A stretch of 64,000 nucleotides of DNA from Sphingomonas sp. NBWT7 (GTDB lineage Bacteria > Pseudomonadota > Alphaproteobacteria > Sphingomonadales > Sphingomonadaceae), in the NCBI RefSeq assembly GCF_014217605.1, contig NZ_CP043639.1, positions 186,001-250,000 of the forward strand, given 5' to 3'. The number at the start of each line of letters is the position of its first letter. Within the stretch, counting starts at the first letter, position 1. Below, in pieces: positions 25,931 to 35,041 of this stretch. The notes under the pieces were generated by a model. The model was not told the origin of the DNA. It saw only the letters and a program-made list of their open reading frames with translations, and did not search any database. A program made the translations under genes and the position numbers.

Positions 25931-28885
25931 TCAGAGATCGAAGCGGATGCCCAGGCGGAAGGTGCGGCCCAGATAGTCGTAGAACGTCTGGTTGATTCCC
26001 AGATCGACGTTCGACGTATCCGACGGCCCCTTGCCGACCGGCGCGGGATCGCGATTGAAGACATTTGCGACGCGCAGGTAGAGCTGGCTCTTCACCTTGC
26101 CGACCGGCAGGTCGTAGGCGAAATAGGTGTCGAGATAGAAAGCGCCGGCGAGCCGGTTGTCCGCGATCGTCCGATTGATCGTGTTCGACGCCGGGCACGA
26201 GGTCCGGCACTCGACCCATTCGTTGTTGTAGACGCCGGCGCTGATCCCGCGGCCGATCACCTGCATCGAGAAGTTGTCGAGCGCGTAGCCGAGCGTCAGG
26301 CGATAGGTCCAGTCGGGCGGGCCGGCGCCGCCGATCTGGCCGACGGTATCGGTCGGCTCGTTCACGCCGTTCGATTCGGACGCCTCAAGATAGTGGGTGG
26401 CGATGCCGCGGAAGCTCATCTTGCCGGGTAGCGAGGCCGAGAGATCGGCGAGATCGAACTGGTAGCTCAGCTCGAAATCGATGCCGCGTGCGCGGTTCGA
26501 CAGGAAGTTGTACGGGCTGTTGGCGATCAGATATTCGGTGACGTTCGGCCCAGGCCCGGTGGTGTTGGTGAAGCCGTTGCTGCCGAACGCGATCGTCGTG
26601 CCGTTGCGCAGGATCGCCTGAAGGCGGTTGCACAGTTCGAGGTTGCCGGTGAAGCAGCGGTCGACGATCTCCTGCGGGCCGAGTGTGCCGATCGCGCCGT
26701 TGATCTTGATGTCGTAATAGTCGACCGACAGGCCGAGCCCGGGGATGAACGACGGGCGATAGACGAGGCCGAGGCCCCAGGTATCGGCCTTTTCGGGATC
26801 GAGCCCGAGGTTACCCGTCACCGTCTGCGTGTAGCGGATCGCGGTATTGTTCTGCCACGGATCGCCGATCGAATTGGTATTGCGCGCGCCGCCCTGGAAC
26901 AGTTCGGACAGGTTGGGCGCGCGGATATCGCGCGACCGCGTGACGCGCAGCCGCAGATCGTCGTACACCTGCCAGGCGAGCCCCGCCTTCCACGTGACGA
27001 CGTCGCCCGACTGGCTGTAGCTGGTGTAGCGCGCGGCGCCGTTGAATTCGAACCCGAGCGGCAACGACAGCAGCGCCTCGAGATACGCTTCGGTCACGGT
27101 ATATTGACCGAAGGTCGGCACGAAATTCCCCGAATACCAGCCCGAGGCGTATTCGGGCGGCACGAAGCCCGAGATCTTCTCGCGTCGGCTCTCAACACCG
27201 AAAGCGAGGCCGATCGGCTTCACCCACGGATTGTCGATGTTGGTGCTGAGGTTGATCGAGGCGACGTCCTGCTGCAGCCGCCGGTCGCCGTACGGCTCGC
27301 CCATGATGTAATCGACCGCCGCCTGCGAGTTGACGCCGATGCCCATGCGATTGAAGGGCACGCAGCCGGCGGCGAGCGGATTGGTGCTGCCGTCGCGCGT
27401 CACGCGGCACACGATGTCGCCGTTGGCGAGCCGCACGGCATCCTGCGCGAAGCCCAATTTGGTGCGATTGGCGGAGACCAGCCCCTCCTTCGCGTTCATC
27501 ACGCCGCGCTGGTAATAGCCGTCCCATTTGAACGCGAGCGAGGCGACGTCGAACGATCCCTCCACCCCGAACAGATAGCGTTCGACCTCGCGGCGATAGC
27601 GGCTCTCGCGCGTCGGGATATCCTGGTTCCACGTGCCAAGCGTGAAGCCGGCGCCGTTGAGCTGGCTCCTCACCGCCGCCGGGATGAAGGCGTTGTCGCC
27701 CAGGATCGTCACGTTCGCCTTGTCGGTGTGATACCCGCCCCAACTGTCCTGCGCGCTCTTGTTGTACGACAGTTCGGTGAACAATTGCAGGTTCTCGAGC
27801 ACGTCGAAGCTGAAGCGGCCGAAGATGCTCGTGAGCTTCTCCTCAGGCTGGATCGAGGTGCCGTAATATTGCTGGCTCAGCTTCCAGTCGCCGCCGACCG
27901 TCCATGGCAGGTTATTGAGCCGGCCGGCGCCGTAATCGTAGCGGTTCACCGTACCGCCCTGGCCGAAATACGTGCCGCGCAACGGGCCGGACGTGATGAT
28001 GCCGCCGCCGGTCGTGGTGTTGAGCCCCGACTGGTAGGATTCCATATATTCGGGCTCGCCGTTGCCGGCGACGTAGCGCGGGTTCTGGATCAGATGGACG
28101 CCGCGGTTTTGCCAGCCGCGCGAGCCCGCGCCATAGACGCCCTTGCGATGGGCGTAGTTGCCGCTGAGCAGCGCGCGGCCGCGGCCGTCGGCGAACTCGA
28201 CACCGCCGGTCAGCGTCGCTCGATACGATTTGTCGTCGCCGTAGGTCGTCTCGCCGTAGCCGAATTCGCCCTTCAGCCCGGTATAGGTGCGGTCGAGGAT
28301 GAAGTTAACGACGCCGGCCACCGCGTCCGACCCGTAGACGGACGAGGCGCCGCCGGTGACGACCTCGACGCTCTTCACCAGCCCCTGCGGAATGGTGTTG
28401 ACGTCGACCGTGCCGGTGGCGAGCGAGCCCACCGAACGGTGGCCGTCGAGCAGCACCAGCGTGCGCGTGGTGCCGAGCGAGCGCAGGTTGATCGTGTTGA
28501 TGCCGCCCGCGCCGCCACTGAGGTTGCGCTGCGTGTTCGACGGTGTGACGCTGCCGGCGACCGACGGGATCTGGTTGACGAAATCGGCGACGTTGGCGGG
28601 GGCCGACGCCTGGATATCGGCGAGGCCGATGACCGTCACCGGGGTCGGCGCGTCATAGCCGTTGCGCACGATCCGCGAGCCGGTGACGGTGATGACGTCC
28701 GAATCGGGTGCAGTCTTGTCGATCGGAGCGGCTTGTGCTGCGGCCACGGTGGCCGGATCGAGCGTCGGCGACGGGGAGGGCGCGGCAGGCGTCGGCTGCG
28801 CGTCCTGCGCATAGGCGTTGGTCGCCCCCGTCAGCAGCAGCGCCGCGAGGATCGTGCGGCGCGCTGCGACGCCGGTCCGAGCCAT
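25931..28885 (-). CDS. TonB-dependent outer-membrane receptor
   Basis: 984 residues. Signal peptide (1-27, ending AYAQ), then a Pro/Ala-rich segment and a TonB-box-like DVITVTG (63-69), a plug domain (about 72-190, TPVTVIGLADIQ, GGAGGINTINLRSLG, VLLDGHRSVGS, SVYGSDAVAGVVNFIL) and a long 22-strand beta-barrel ending FRLGIRFDL. It imports a large or scarce ligand using TonB energy. Sphingomonads carry many such receptors; no substrate gene adjoins. The start is uncertain: ATG 28885 gives a normal signal peptide, but a GTG at 29002 has a better AGGGGGA site and would add 39 residues. Confidence 0.9.
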   Translation of the reverse strand: MARTGVAARRTILAALLLTGATNAYAQDAQPTPAAPSPSPTLDPATVAAAQAAPIDKTAPDSDVITVTGSRIVRNGYDAPTPVTVIGLADIQASAPANVADFVNQIPSVAGSVTPSNTQRNLSGGAGGINTINLRSLGTTRTLVLLDGHRSVGSLATGTVDVNTIPQGLVKSVEVVTGGASSVYGSDAVAGVVNFILDRTYTGLKGEFGYGETTYGDDKSYRATLTGGVEFADGRGRALLSGNYAHRKGVYGAGSRGWQNRGVHLIQNPRYVAGNGEPEYMESYQSGLNTTTGGGIITSGPLRGTYFGQGGTVNRYDYGAGRLNNLPWTVGGDWKLSQQYYGTSIQPEEKLTSIFGRFSFDVLENLQLFTELSYNKSAQDSWGGYHTDKANVTILGDNAFIPAAVRSQLNGAGFTLGTWNQDIPTRESRYRREVERYLFGVEGSFDVASLAFKWDGYYQRGVMNAKEGLVSANRTKLGFAQDAVRLANGDIVCRVTRDGSTNPLAAGCVPFNRMGIGVNSQAAVDYIMGEPYGDRRLQQDVASINLSTNIDNPWVKPIGLAFGVESRREKISGFVPPEYASGWYSGNFVPTFGQYTVTEAYLEALLSLPLGFEFNGAARYTSYSQSGDVVTWKAGLAWQVYDDLRLRVTRSRDIRAPNLSELFQGGARNTNSIGDPWQNNTAIRYTQTVTGNLGLDPEKADTWGLGLVYRPSFIPGLGLSVDYYDIKINGAIGTLGPQEIVDRCFTGNLELCNRLQAILRNGTTIAFGSNGFTNTTGPGPNVTEYLIANSPYNFLSNRARGIDFELSYQFDLADLSASLPGKMSFRGIATHYLEASESNGVNEPTDTVGQIGGAGPPDWTYRLTLGYALDNFSMQVIGRGISAGVYNNEWVECRTSCPASNTINRTIADNRLAGAFYLDTYFAYDLPVGKVKSQLYLRVANVFNRDPAPVGKGPSDTSNVDLGINQTFYDYLGRTFRLGIRFDL

Positions 28886-29449
28886 TGGTCTGCCGCCACG
28901 AAGCAAGATCCGGCAATCGGCCGTGTCGTCACCGCACGAGCAAATGGCGGAAACGAGGCGCGCGACTACAGGCGCGCGAACAACTCGCGGAAAAGCGTGC
29001 ACGATTATCCCCCTGATAGGCTGTAAATGCCGTCCCTGCCCGGACAGTGTGCCTCGCCTTTGTCGGCGATGTTGTTAGACGGCCTGTTACGCTTTGTGCG
29101 CTTGTTCAGGACTGTCTTTTGCTACGTCGAGGCTATCAATCGACGATCGCAGGTCAACCCTGCGTCGGATACAGCCGGCTATACATAATCGCGCCCCTGC
29201 CATAACCTGCGGCTATACTAGGACGTCCACACACCACTTAAGGTATAGGTGGTTTCTTTAGTTACTTTCATCATCCGTGCAATCGGCGTTTCCGATGCCG
29301 ATCCGTGACAGGCGCTGTGGCGTCGCAGAGGACTGACACTACGAATTTGCCTTTCCCGGCGCCGCGCCATAGCGAGCGCGCCGCGCCCGACCGGCGCGAC
29401 GGAGACGCGTAATGCCCCTGTTAGACCCAATGCGCCGCGGCGGCCGCAT
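28886..29449. other. Intergenic region upstream of the TonB-dependent receptor
   Basis: About 560 bases between divergent genes. The AT-richer part (about 29060-29290) is where promoters would be expected: a repeated TATAGCCG-like element and a TTGACC hexamer occur on the minus strand, but I cannot fit a convincing -35/-10 pair. No gene, tRNA or strong terminator is visible. Confidence 0.4.
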
Positions 29450-30121
29450 ATGATCTTGCGCGAGGTGATCGGCGTCGCCGAGGTGCCGGGCGGGCCACCG
29501 TTGCGATTGGTGCGCCACGGCGGCGACTTCATCATCATGCTCGACCGCAACGAGCTGATGAGCAGCCGGATGAGCGGTTCGGAAGTGGCGCTCGGCACGA
29601 TGACGCTGGCGCGACTGGCGGGGCGTGCGGCGCCCGCGGTGCTGATCGGCGGCTATGGCATGGGGTTCACGCTGCGCGCCGTGCTCGGGCTGGTCGATGC
29701 CGGTGCGCGGATCACCGTTGCCGAACTGGTGCCCGGAATCATCGACTGGGCGCGCGGGCTGCTGGCGACGCTGACCGACGGATGTCTCGACGATCCGCGC
29801 GTCACGCTGCGCATCGCCGATGTCGGCACGGTGATGGCCGAGGGAACGTATGATGCGATCCTGCTCGACGTCGACAACGGGCCCGACGGGCTGACGCGGC
29901 AGGCGAACGACAGCCTTTACACCGCGCGCGGCCTGGCGCGGGCGCGCGCCGCGCTCCGCCCCGGCGGGGTGCTGGCGGTGTGGTCCGCCGGCCCCGATCC
30001 GGCGTTCGCGCGTCGGCTGCGCGAGGCGGGCTTTGCGGTCGACGAGGTGAAAGTGCGCGCGCGCGAGAACGGCAAGGGGCCGACGCACGTCATCTGGTTC
30101 GCGACTCAGCCCACGCGCTGA
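29450..30121 (+). CDS. Spermidine synthase-like protein (Rossmann SAM-type fold)
   Basis: 223 residues. The spermidine/spermine synthase fold is suggested by MLDRNELMSSRMSGSE near the N-terminus, glycine motif LIGGYGMGFTLRA (65-77), acidic AELVPG ending the second strand, and ILLDVDNGPDGL. True spermidine synthases have a more canonical DG(x)QLT aminopropyl site, which is not seen, so this may be a SAM-dependent enzyme of different activity. Its 3' end overlaps the convergent amidotransferase gene by 16 bases. Confidence 0.75.
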   Translation: MILREVIGVAEVPGGPPLRLVRHGGDFIIMLDRNELMSSRMSGSEVALGTMTLARLAGRAAPAVLIGGYGMGFTLRAVLGLVDAGARITVAELVPGIIDWARGLLATLTDGCLDDPRVTLRIADVGTVMAEGTYDAILLDVDNGPDGLTRQANDSLYTARGLARARAALRPGGVLAVWSAGPDPAFARRLREAGFAVDEVKVRARENGKGPTHVIWFATQPTR

Positions 30122-30981
30122 TGCTCGTCGCGGCCGCGTGCGCGGCGTGTCGGTCGGACGAGATGGTCGATGAAATTGCGCAGCTCGGTATGCCGCAGCC
30201 GTGCGTCGATCACCTGTTCGTCAAGCCCCAGCTGCCACGCCAGATCGTCGCGCGTCGTATCCGCGTCCAGCGCATCGATCGGCCGCGCGATCGCCTCGAT
30301 CGCTGCCTCGTCGCGCGCCAACCCTTGTTCGATCAGATCGTCGGCCTGGCGCCGCAGCGCGGCGGCGACCTCGCCGAGCGTGAGTTCAGGATGATATTGC
30401 ACACCCCAGAAAACGCCGTCGCCGCAGCGTATCTCCGCCGCCTGGACGTGCGTGACGCGATTGGTGGCTAGAAGCGTCGCGCCATCGGGCAGCGTCTCGA
30501 CTTCGTCGGTGTGGATCGCCGGCGCGTCGAACGCGGCGGGCCGCCCGGCGAGCAGCGGATGATCGCGGCCTGCCGCCGTCGGTACGATACGGCGCGCGAA
30601 TCCCGCCTCACGCCGCGCGCCCATCGATCGTACTGAGCCGCCCGCGGCCACCGTTGCCATCTGAAGCCCGGCGCACGAGCCGAAAGATGGTGTGCCCGAG
30701 GCGAAAACCGCGCGCATGAAGGCAATTTGCCGGCGGACCTCGGGTGTGTCCTCATAAGCGTGGAGCGGGGAGCCGGTGAGAAACACCGCGTCATAGCCCG
30801 CGACCGTATCGCTGCCTATTGACGGCGTGTCGGCATCGGCGGGCTTTACCCGCTCGATCCGGCTGCCCGGCGCCAACGCCTCGAGCAGGTCGACAAACGT
30901 TTCGCCCGAGCTACGGCCGACGCTCTCCCGGCGCTTGTCGCGCGCCTCCGGCGGCTCGCTCTCGGCGACCAGGAATTTCAT
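30106..30981 (-). CDS. Class I glutamine amidotransferase-like protein
   Basis: 291 residues. The triad is visible: nucleophile Cys in FGSCAGLQMA, His in GVQYHPEL and a Glu following it. The layout fits stand-alone GATase1 proteins related to the GMP synthase amidotransferase domain, here with a C-terminal helical extension of about 75 residues after the HPE motif. Such proteins may hydrolyse gamma-glutamyl compounds. ATG 30981 (MKFLVAES) has GAGAA upstream. Substrate unknown. Confidence 0.82.
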   Translation of the reverse strand: MKFLVAESEPPEARDKRRESVGRSSGETFVDLLEALAPGSRIERVKPADADTPSIGSDTVAGYDAVFLTGSPLHAYEDTPEVRRQIAFMRAVFASGTPSFGSCAGLQMATVAAGGSVRSMGARREAGFARRIVPTAAGRDHPLLAGRPAAFDAPAIHTDEVETLPDGATLLATNRVTHVQAAEIRCGDGVFWGVQYHPELTLGEVAAALRRQADDLIEQGLARDEAAIEAIARPIDALDADTTRDDLAWQLGLDEQVIDARLRHTELRNFIDHLVRPTRRARGRDEHQRVG

Positions 30982-31128
30982 AAGGTTCTCGCTGATGCTT
31001 TCGGCGGATGCCGGTTCGATCCCAGCAGAACGGCAGCGTTCTGCGCTTGTTCCTTCGGCATGCGAATGAACAAGCAAGCGCGCGACTGGTTGTCGGCCTC
31101 GTCATTCCCTTCCTTGCTGGAGACCCAC

Positions 31129-31590
31129 ATGCTTCGTTCGCTTCTGATCGGCCTCGTCGCGGGGCAGCGCGCGATGACGCCGCTATCGGTGCTCGCCGGT
31201 GCTGCCCGTGACGGCAAGCTCGATCCCGGCTCGCCGGCGCAGCTGCTCAAAAATCCGCTGCTGGCAAGCGGGGCGGTGGCGCTGGCGGGCGCGGAGATGG
31301 CGGGCGACAAGATGCCGTCCGCGCCCGACCGGATCGTGCTTGTCGGGCTGGCCGCGCGCAGTGCGACCGCCGCTTTCGCCGGCGCCTCGCTGGCGCCGAG
31401 TGGCCGCCGCGCCGCCGGCGCCGCGCTGGCGGTCGCGGCGGCGGTCGCTTCGTCGTACGTCGGCTGGTCGCTGCGCGTCCGCGCGATGCGGCGCTTCGGG
31501 CAGACGGCGACGGGCGCGATCGAGGATGCGATCGTGCTCGGCGGCGGCGCGCTGGCCACCCGCCTGATCGCGCTGCCGGCGCGGGGCTGA
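31129..31590 (+). CDS. DUF4126-like membrane protein
   Basis: 153 residues, mostly hydrophobic with three or four predicted membrane segments. SLLIGLVAGQRAMTPLSVLA near the N-terminus and APDRIVLVGLAARSATAAFAGASLA fit DUF4126. The ATG at 31129 has GGAG six bases upstream; an in-frame ATG at 31060 adds a non-membrane start. Function unknown. Convergent with the antiporter gene; 18 bases separate the stops. Confidence 0.72.
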   Translation: MLRSLLIGLVAGQRAMTPLSVLAGAARDGKLDPGSPAQLLKNPLLASGAVALAGAEMAGDKMPSAPDRIVLVGLAARSATAAFAGASLAPSGRRAAGAALAVAAAVASSYVGWSLRVRAMRRFGQTATGAIEDAIVLGGGALATRLIALPARG

Positions 31591-31608
31591 CCGGCGCCGG
31601 CCATCCCG

Positions 31609-32910
31609 TCAGGTGGCGGCCGGTCCCTTCAGACCGGGCGGCGCGGCCTCGGCAGCGTCGGGATCGCGCCCCTGCGACCGGTCGAGCAGACGCATGACGG
31701 GGGTGACGGTCAGGCCGTGGAGCAGGATCGAGAACAGCGCCGTCAGCCCGACGATCGCCCACAGGCGATCGGCCTGGGGCAGGTCGACGTGGTTGAGCGC
31801 ATAGGCGAGGTAGTAGAAGGAGCCGACGCCGCGGATGCCGAAGAAGGCGATCGTCAGCTTCTCGAGTCGGTCGGCCTCGATCCCCGCAAGCGCGACCAGC
31901 CCCGTCACCGGCCGCACGACCAGGATCAGCGCCGCCGCCGCGGCGACGTCGGTCCAGCGTAGCGGCGCGAGCAGGCCGCCGATCAGTGCCCCGCCGAACA
32001 GGATAAGCAGCACCATCATCGCGATCCGTTCGACCTGTTCGGTGATGTCGTGCATCTCGCGATTGAAATCATGATCGCGATGCGAGCGGCGCAGCGTCAG
32101 TGCGGTGACGAACACCGCAAGAAACCCGTAACAGTGAACGATCTCGGTCAGTCCGTATGACACGAAGGTCGCCGCGATCGCGATCAGCCCGTCGCCGGTC
32201 TGCGCGAGTTTCGTCTCGGCGGGGACATGGAACGTCAGCCAGCCGAACGCCTTGCCGATCAGCCAGCCGCCGACCAAACCGGCGCCGATCTCCCACAGCA
32301 CATTGTAGCCGAGCCACTGCGCGAACCACGGCTCGCCGGAAGACGCGGTCAGCGCGAGCGCGATCGCGAGATGGACGAACGGAAAGGCAAGCCCGTCGTT
32401 GAGCCCCGCTTCCGACGTCACCGCAAAGCGCACTTCGTCCTCGTCACCCGACTTGGGCGGCCCCACCTGCACGTCGGCGGCGAGCACGGGATCGGTCGGT
32501 GCGAGCGCCGCGCCCAGTAGCAACGCAGCCGCCCAGCTCAGCCCAAGCAGACCGCCGCCGATCAGCGTGATCGCGGCGATACCGAGCGGCATGGTGATCG
32601 CGAGCAGCCGCCATGTGACGCGCCACCGGCGCCAGCTGAACGCCCGATCGAGCTTCAGCCCCGCCCCCATCAGCGCAATGATGACGACGAATTCGGTGAA
32701 GCGCTCGGTGAATGCCGCATAGCGCATCGGCGAGGGCGTCCAGGTGATGACGGGCAGCAGGAACAGCGCGGCGCCGATGCCGATGCAGATGATCGGCAGC
32801 GACAGCGGCAGTTTCCGCAGCGCAAGCGGTAGCCACGCCACCAAGGCAATCAGGAATCCGGTACCGGTTAGCAGCAGAATGTAGGGATCGGGGGCGGTCA
32901 GCTCTGGCAT
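31609..32910 (-). CDS. Cation:proton antiporter (CPA1-like Na+/H+ exchanger)
   Basis: 433 residues with about twelve transmembrane helices. Conserved transport residues: ALAPTDPVLAADVQVG in the sixth-helix region, and TSEAGLNDGLAFPFV with the ND pair of electroneutral-type exchangers. LMGAGLKLDRAFSWRRWR lies earlier. It probably exports Na+ or K+ for H+ at the inner membrane, supporting pH and salt balance. No regulatory C-terminal domain. Confidence 0.9.
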   Translation of the reverse strand: MPELTAPDPYILLLTGTGFLIALVAWLPLALRKLPLSLPIICIGIGAALFLLPVITWTPSPMRYAAFTERFTEFVVIIALMGAGLKLDRAFSWRRWRVTWRLLAITMPLGIAAITLIGGGLLGLSWAAALLLGAALAPTDPVLAADVQVGPPKSGDEDEVRFAVTSEAGLNDGLAFPFVHLAIALALTASSGEPWFAQWLGYNVLWEIGAGLVGGWLIGKAFGWLTFHVPAETKLAQTGDGLIAIAATFVSYGLTEIVHCYGFLAVFVTALTLRRSHRDHDFNREMHDITEQVERIAMMVLLILFGGALIGGLLAPLRWTDVAAAAALILVVRPVTGLVALAGIEADRLEKLTIAFFGIRGVGSFYYLAYALNHVDLPQADRLWAIVGLTALFSILLHGLTVTPVMRLLDRSQGRDPDAAEAAPPGLKGPAAT

Positions 32911-32986
32911 AACCGTTCCAACGAACGGCGCGCCGGTTGGTGCTCTGTTCGTTACGACCGCGCTATGGTCAGGCGCGACGGCTTAC

Positions 32987-34444
32987 CTAATCGGCGGCGT
33001 ATTGCGGCATGAGCGTGCGGGCGAGACCGGCGATCGCGCCGGTGCCGCGGCGCGATCGCTTGGCGACGTAGAGCGCATCGTCGGCGGCGCGCAGCAGCGT
33101 CGAGCGATCGGCATGCGCGGTATCGGCGACGCATGCGCCGATCGTCGATGACACGGGGATATTGCCGCCGTTGGCAGGCACCGTATGGCGCAGGTCGGCA
33201 AGCAACCGCTCGATCGAGGCAACGAGCCGCGCGGCCGCATGTTCGCCGTGCAGCAGGACGACGAATTCGTCGCCGCCCAACCGCGCCGCGAGGTGATCGC
33301 CGAGATAGGTCGCCTCCCGCAGCCGCGATGCCATCACCCGCAGCACGTCGTCGCCTGCCGCGTGGCCGAGCCGATCGTTGACTTCCTTGAACCGATCGAG
33401 ATCGAGGATTGCCACCGCCAACGGTTCGTCACCGCGGTTCGCCAGCGCGGCGTCGAGCCGTTCGTTGAAGGCGCGGCGACTGGCGAGGCCGGTCAGCTCG
33501 TCGGTCAGCGCCACTTCGCGCAGGCGGCGTTCGAAGTGATAGCGCTCCGTGATGTCCTGGATCACGCCGAGCAGCGCGACGGGCTGGCCGTCACGCAGTT
33601 CGGGTTCTCCAAGCGCGCGCACGCGGCGCTGTTGGCCACCCGCGTCGATGAAATCGAGCTCGAGATCCCATGCCCGGCCGTCCGCGATACATTGGTCGAG
33701 AACGGAGCGCAGCCTGTCCCGATCGGGCTGCGGATAATATTCCAGCGCGTCCTCCAACGCGGTATCACCCCGTGATTCGATACCGTGGATGGCGAACGTC
33801 TGCGCCGACCAATAGGTCTGCTGAGTCGCGAGATCGAGCCGCCAGGAACCGATCCGCGCCATCCGCTCGGCATGCTGCAGCAAGCGCTGTGCGCGCTGCA
33901 CCTCGATCAGGGCCTCCTGCCGCGCGAGGGCGAGGCGCATGCTCTCCTTCGTCGCGCGGCGCGCCTCCAGCAGCGCCTCGATCACATGCGCCATGCCCGT
34001 CAGCATCTCGATCTGCGCGGGGGTCGCCGTGTGCGGACGATCATCCATCACGCACAGCGTACCGATCGTCGCGCTGCCCGCGCCGTCCGGACGGCGGACG
34101 CGCAACGGCACGCCGGCGTAGAAGCGGATGAACGGCGGACCGACGACCAACGGGTTATCGGCGAACCGGACGTCGGCCGCGGTATCGGCGATGATCAGCG
34201 TATCATCGTTCGCGACGGCATAGTTGCAGAACGAGATATCGCGCGCCGTCTCGCATGCCGAAACACCGTAACGCGCCTTGAACCACTGCCGGTTGGCGTC
34301 GATCATCGTCACCGTCGCCATACGGCATCCGAACAGATAGCGTGCGCCGTTGACGATCGTGTCGAACTCGGATTCAGGCGGCGTATCGAGCACTTCGATC
34401 GCGCGCAACGCGGCTAGACGCTCGTTTTCGGTAACGGTCGACAT
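32987..34444 (-). CDS. Diguanylate cyclase with GAF and PAS domains
   Basis: 485 residues. A GAF domain (about 20-155, with FCNYAVANDDTLIIADT), a short linker helix, a PAS domain (about 190-300, ERMARIGSWRLDL ... GVIQDITERYHFERRL) and a C-terminal GGDEF domain (about 310-470) with an intact RLGGDEF active site and DLDRFKEVND. It should make c-di-GMP from two GTP. The usual RxxD inhibitory site upstream of GGDEF is absent (TYLGDHLAARL), so product feedback inhibition is unlikely. It lies 60 bases after regA on the same strand and may be co-expressed. Confidence 0.9.
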   Translation of the reverse strand: MSTVTENERLAALRAIEVLDTPPESEFDTIVNGARYLFGCRMATVTMIDANRQWFKARYGVSACETARDISFCNYAVANDDTLIIADTAADVRFADNPLVVGPPFIRFYAGVPLRVRRPDGAGSATIGTLCVMDDRPHTATPAQIEMLTGMAHVIEALLEARRATKESMRLALARQEALIEVQRAQRLLQHAERMARIGSWRLDLATQQTYWSAQTFAIHGIESRGDTALEDALEYYPQPDRDRLRSVLDQCIADGRAWDLELDFIDAGGQQRRVRALGEPELRDGQPVALLGVIQDITERYHFERRLREVALTDELTGLASRRAFNERLDAALANRGDEPLAVAILDLDRFKEVNDRLGHAAGDDVLRVMASRLREATYLGDHLAARLGGDEFVVLLHGEHAAARLVASIERLLADLRHTVPANGGNIPVSSTIGACVADTAHADRSTLLRAADDALYVAKRSRRGTGAIAGLARTLMPQYAAD

Positions 34445-34504
34445 GACCGCATTCTTTCACGCGCGCCTTAGCTGCGGGTTAACGATGCGATGGGTCGACC
34501 AGTC

Positions 34505-35041
34505 TTAGGTCAGCGGCTTCTTCTCCAATTTGCGTGCGAGGGTGCGGCGATGCATGCCCAGCCGGCGCGCCGTTTCGGAGATATTGAAGCCGGTTTCCGC
34601 CAGCGTCTCGTTGATCCGTTCCCATTCGAGCGTCTTGATCGACGTCGTCCGCCCGGCGACGGGGACGCTCGCATTGCCGGCGGCCTTGCTGAACGCGGCC
34701 TCGATATCGTCGGTGTTCGACGGCTTGGCGAGATAGTGGCATGCGCCGAGCTTGATCGCCTCCACCGCGGTGGCGATGCTTGCGAAGCCAGTCAGCACGA
34801 CGATCAGCATCGCGGGATCGAAGGCGTGCAGCCGCGCGACGCAGCCGAGCCCCGATCCGTTGCCGAGCTTCAGATCGACCACCGCGAACTCGGGCTCCGC
34901 CTCGTCGATCACCGCATCGACCGCGTCGGGCGAATGCGCCACCCACACACGATACCCGCGCCGCTCGAACGAGCGTTGCAGCGTACGCGCAAAGGTCGCG
35001 TCGTCCTCGACGATCAGCAGGCGTGGCGCGTCGTCGGTCAT
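34505..35041 (-). CDS. regA: RegA/PrrA/ActR-type response regulator
   Basis: 178 residues. Receiver domain (about 1-125) with acidic VEDD (11-14), phospho-acceptor Asp56 in VVDLKLG, Thr84 and Lys106, then a short linker and a Fis-type helix-turn-helix (NISETARRLGMHRRTLARKL, about 153-172). This is the layout of RegA/PrrA/ActR, a global redox regulator controlling respiration and related operons in alphaproteobacteria. Its ATG overlaps the regB stop (ATGA), so kinase and regulator are translationally coupled. Confidence 0.92.
   Translation of the reverse strand: MTDDAPRLLIVEDDATFARTLQRSFERRGYRVWVAHSPDAVDAVIDEAEPEFAVVDLKLGNGSGLGCVARLHAFDPAMLIVVLTGFASIATAVEAIKLGACHYLAKPSNTDDIEAAFSKAAGNASVPVAGRTTSIKTLEWERINETLAETGFNISETARRLGMHRRTLARKLEKKPLT

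Noticed and set aside
27104..29026. 640-codon open frame on the plus strand
   Set aside because: Antisense shadow of the TonB-dependent receptor; no family features.
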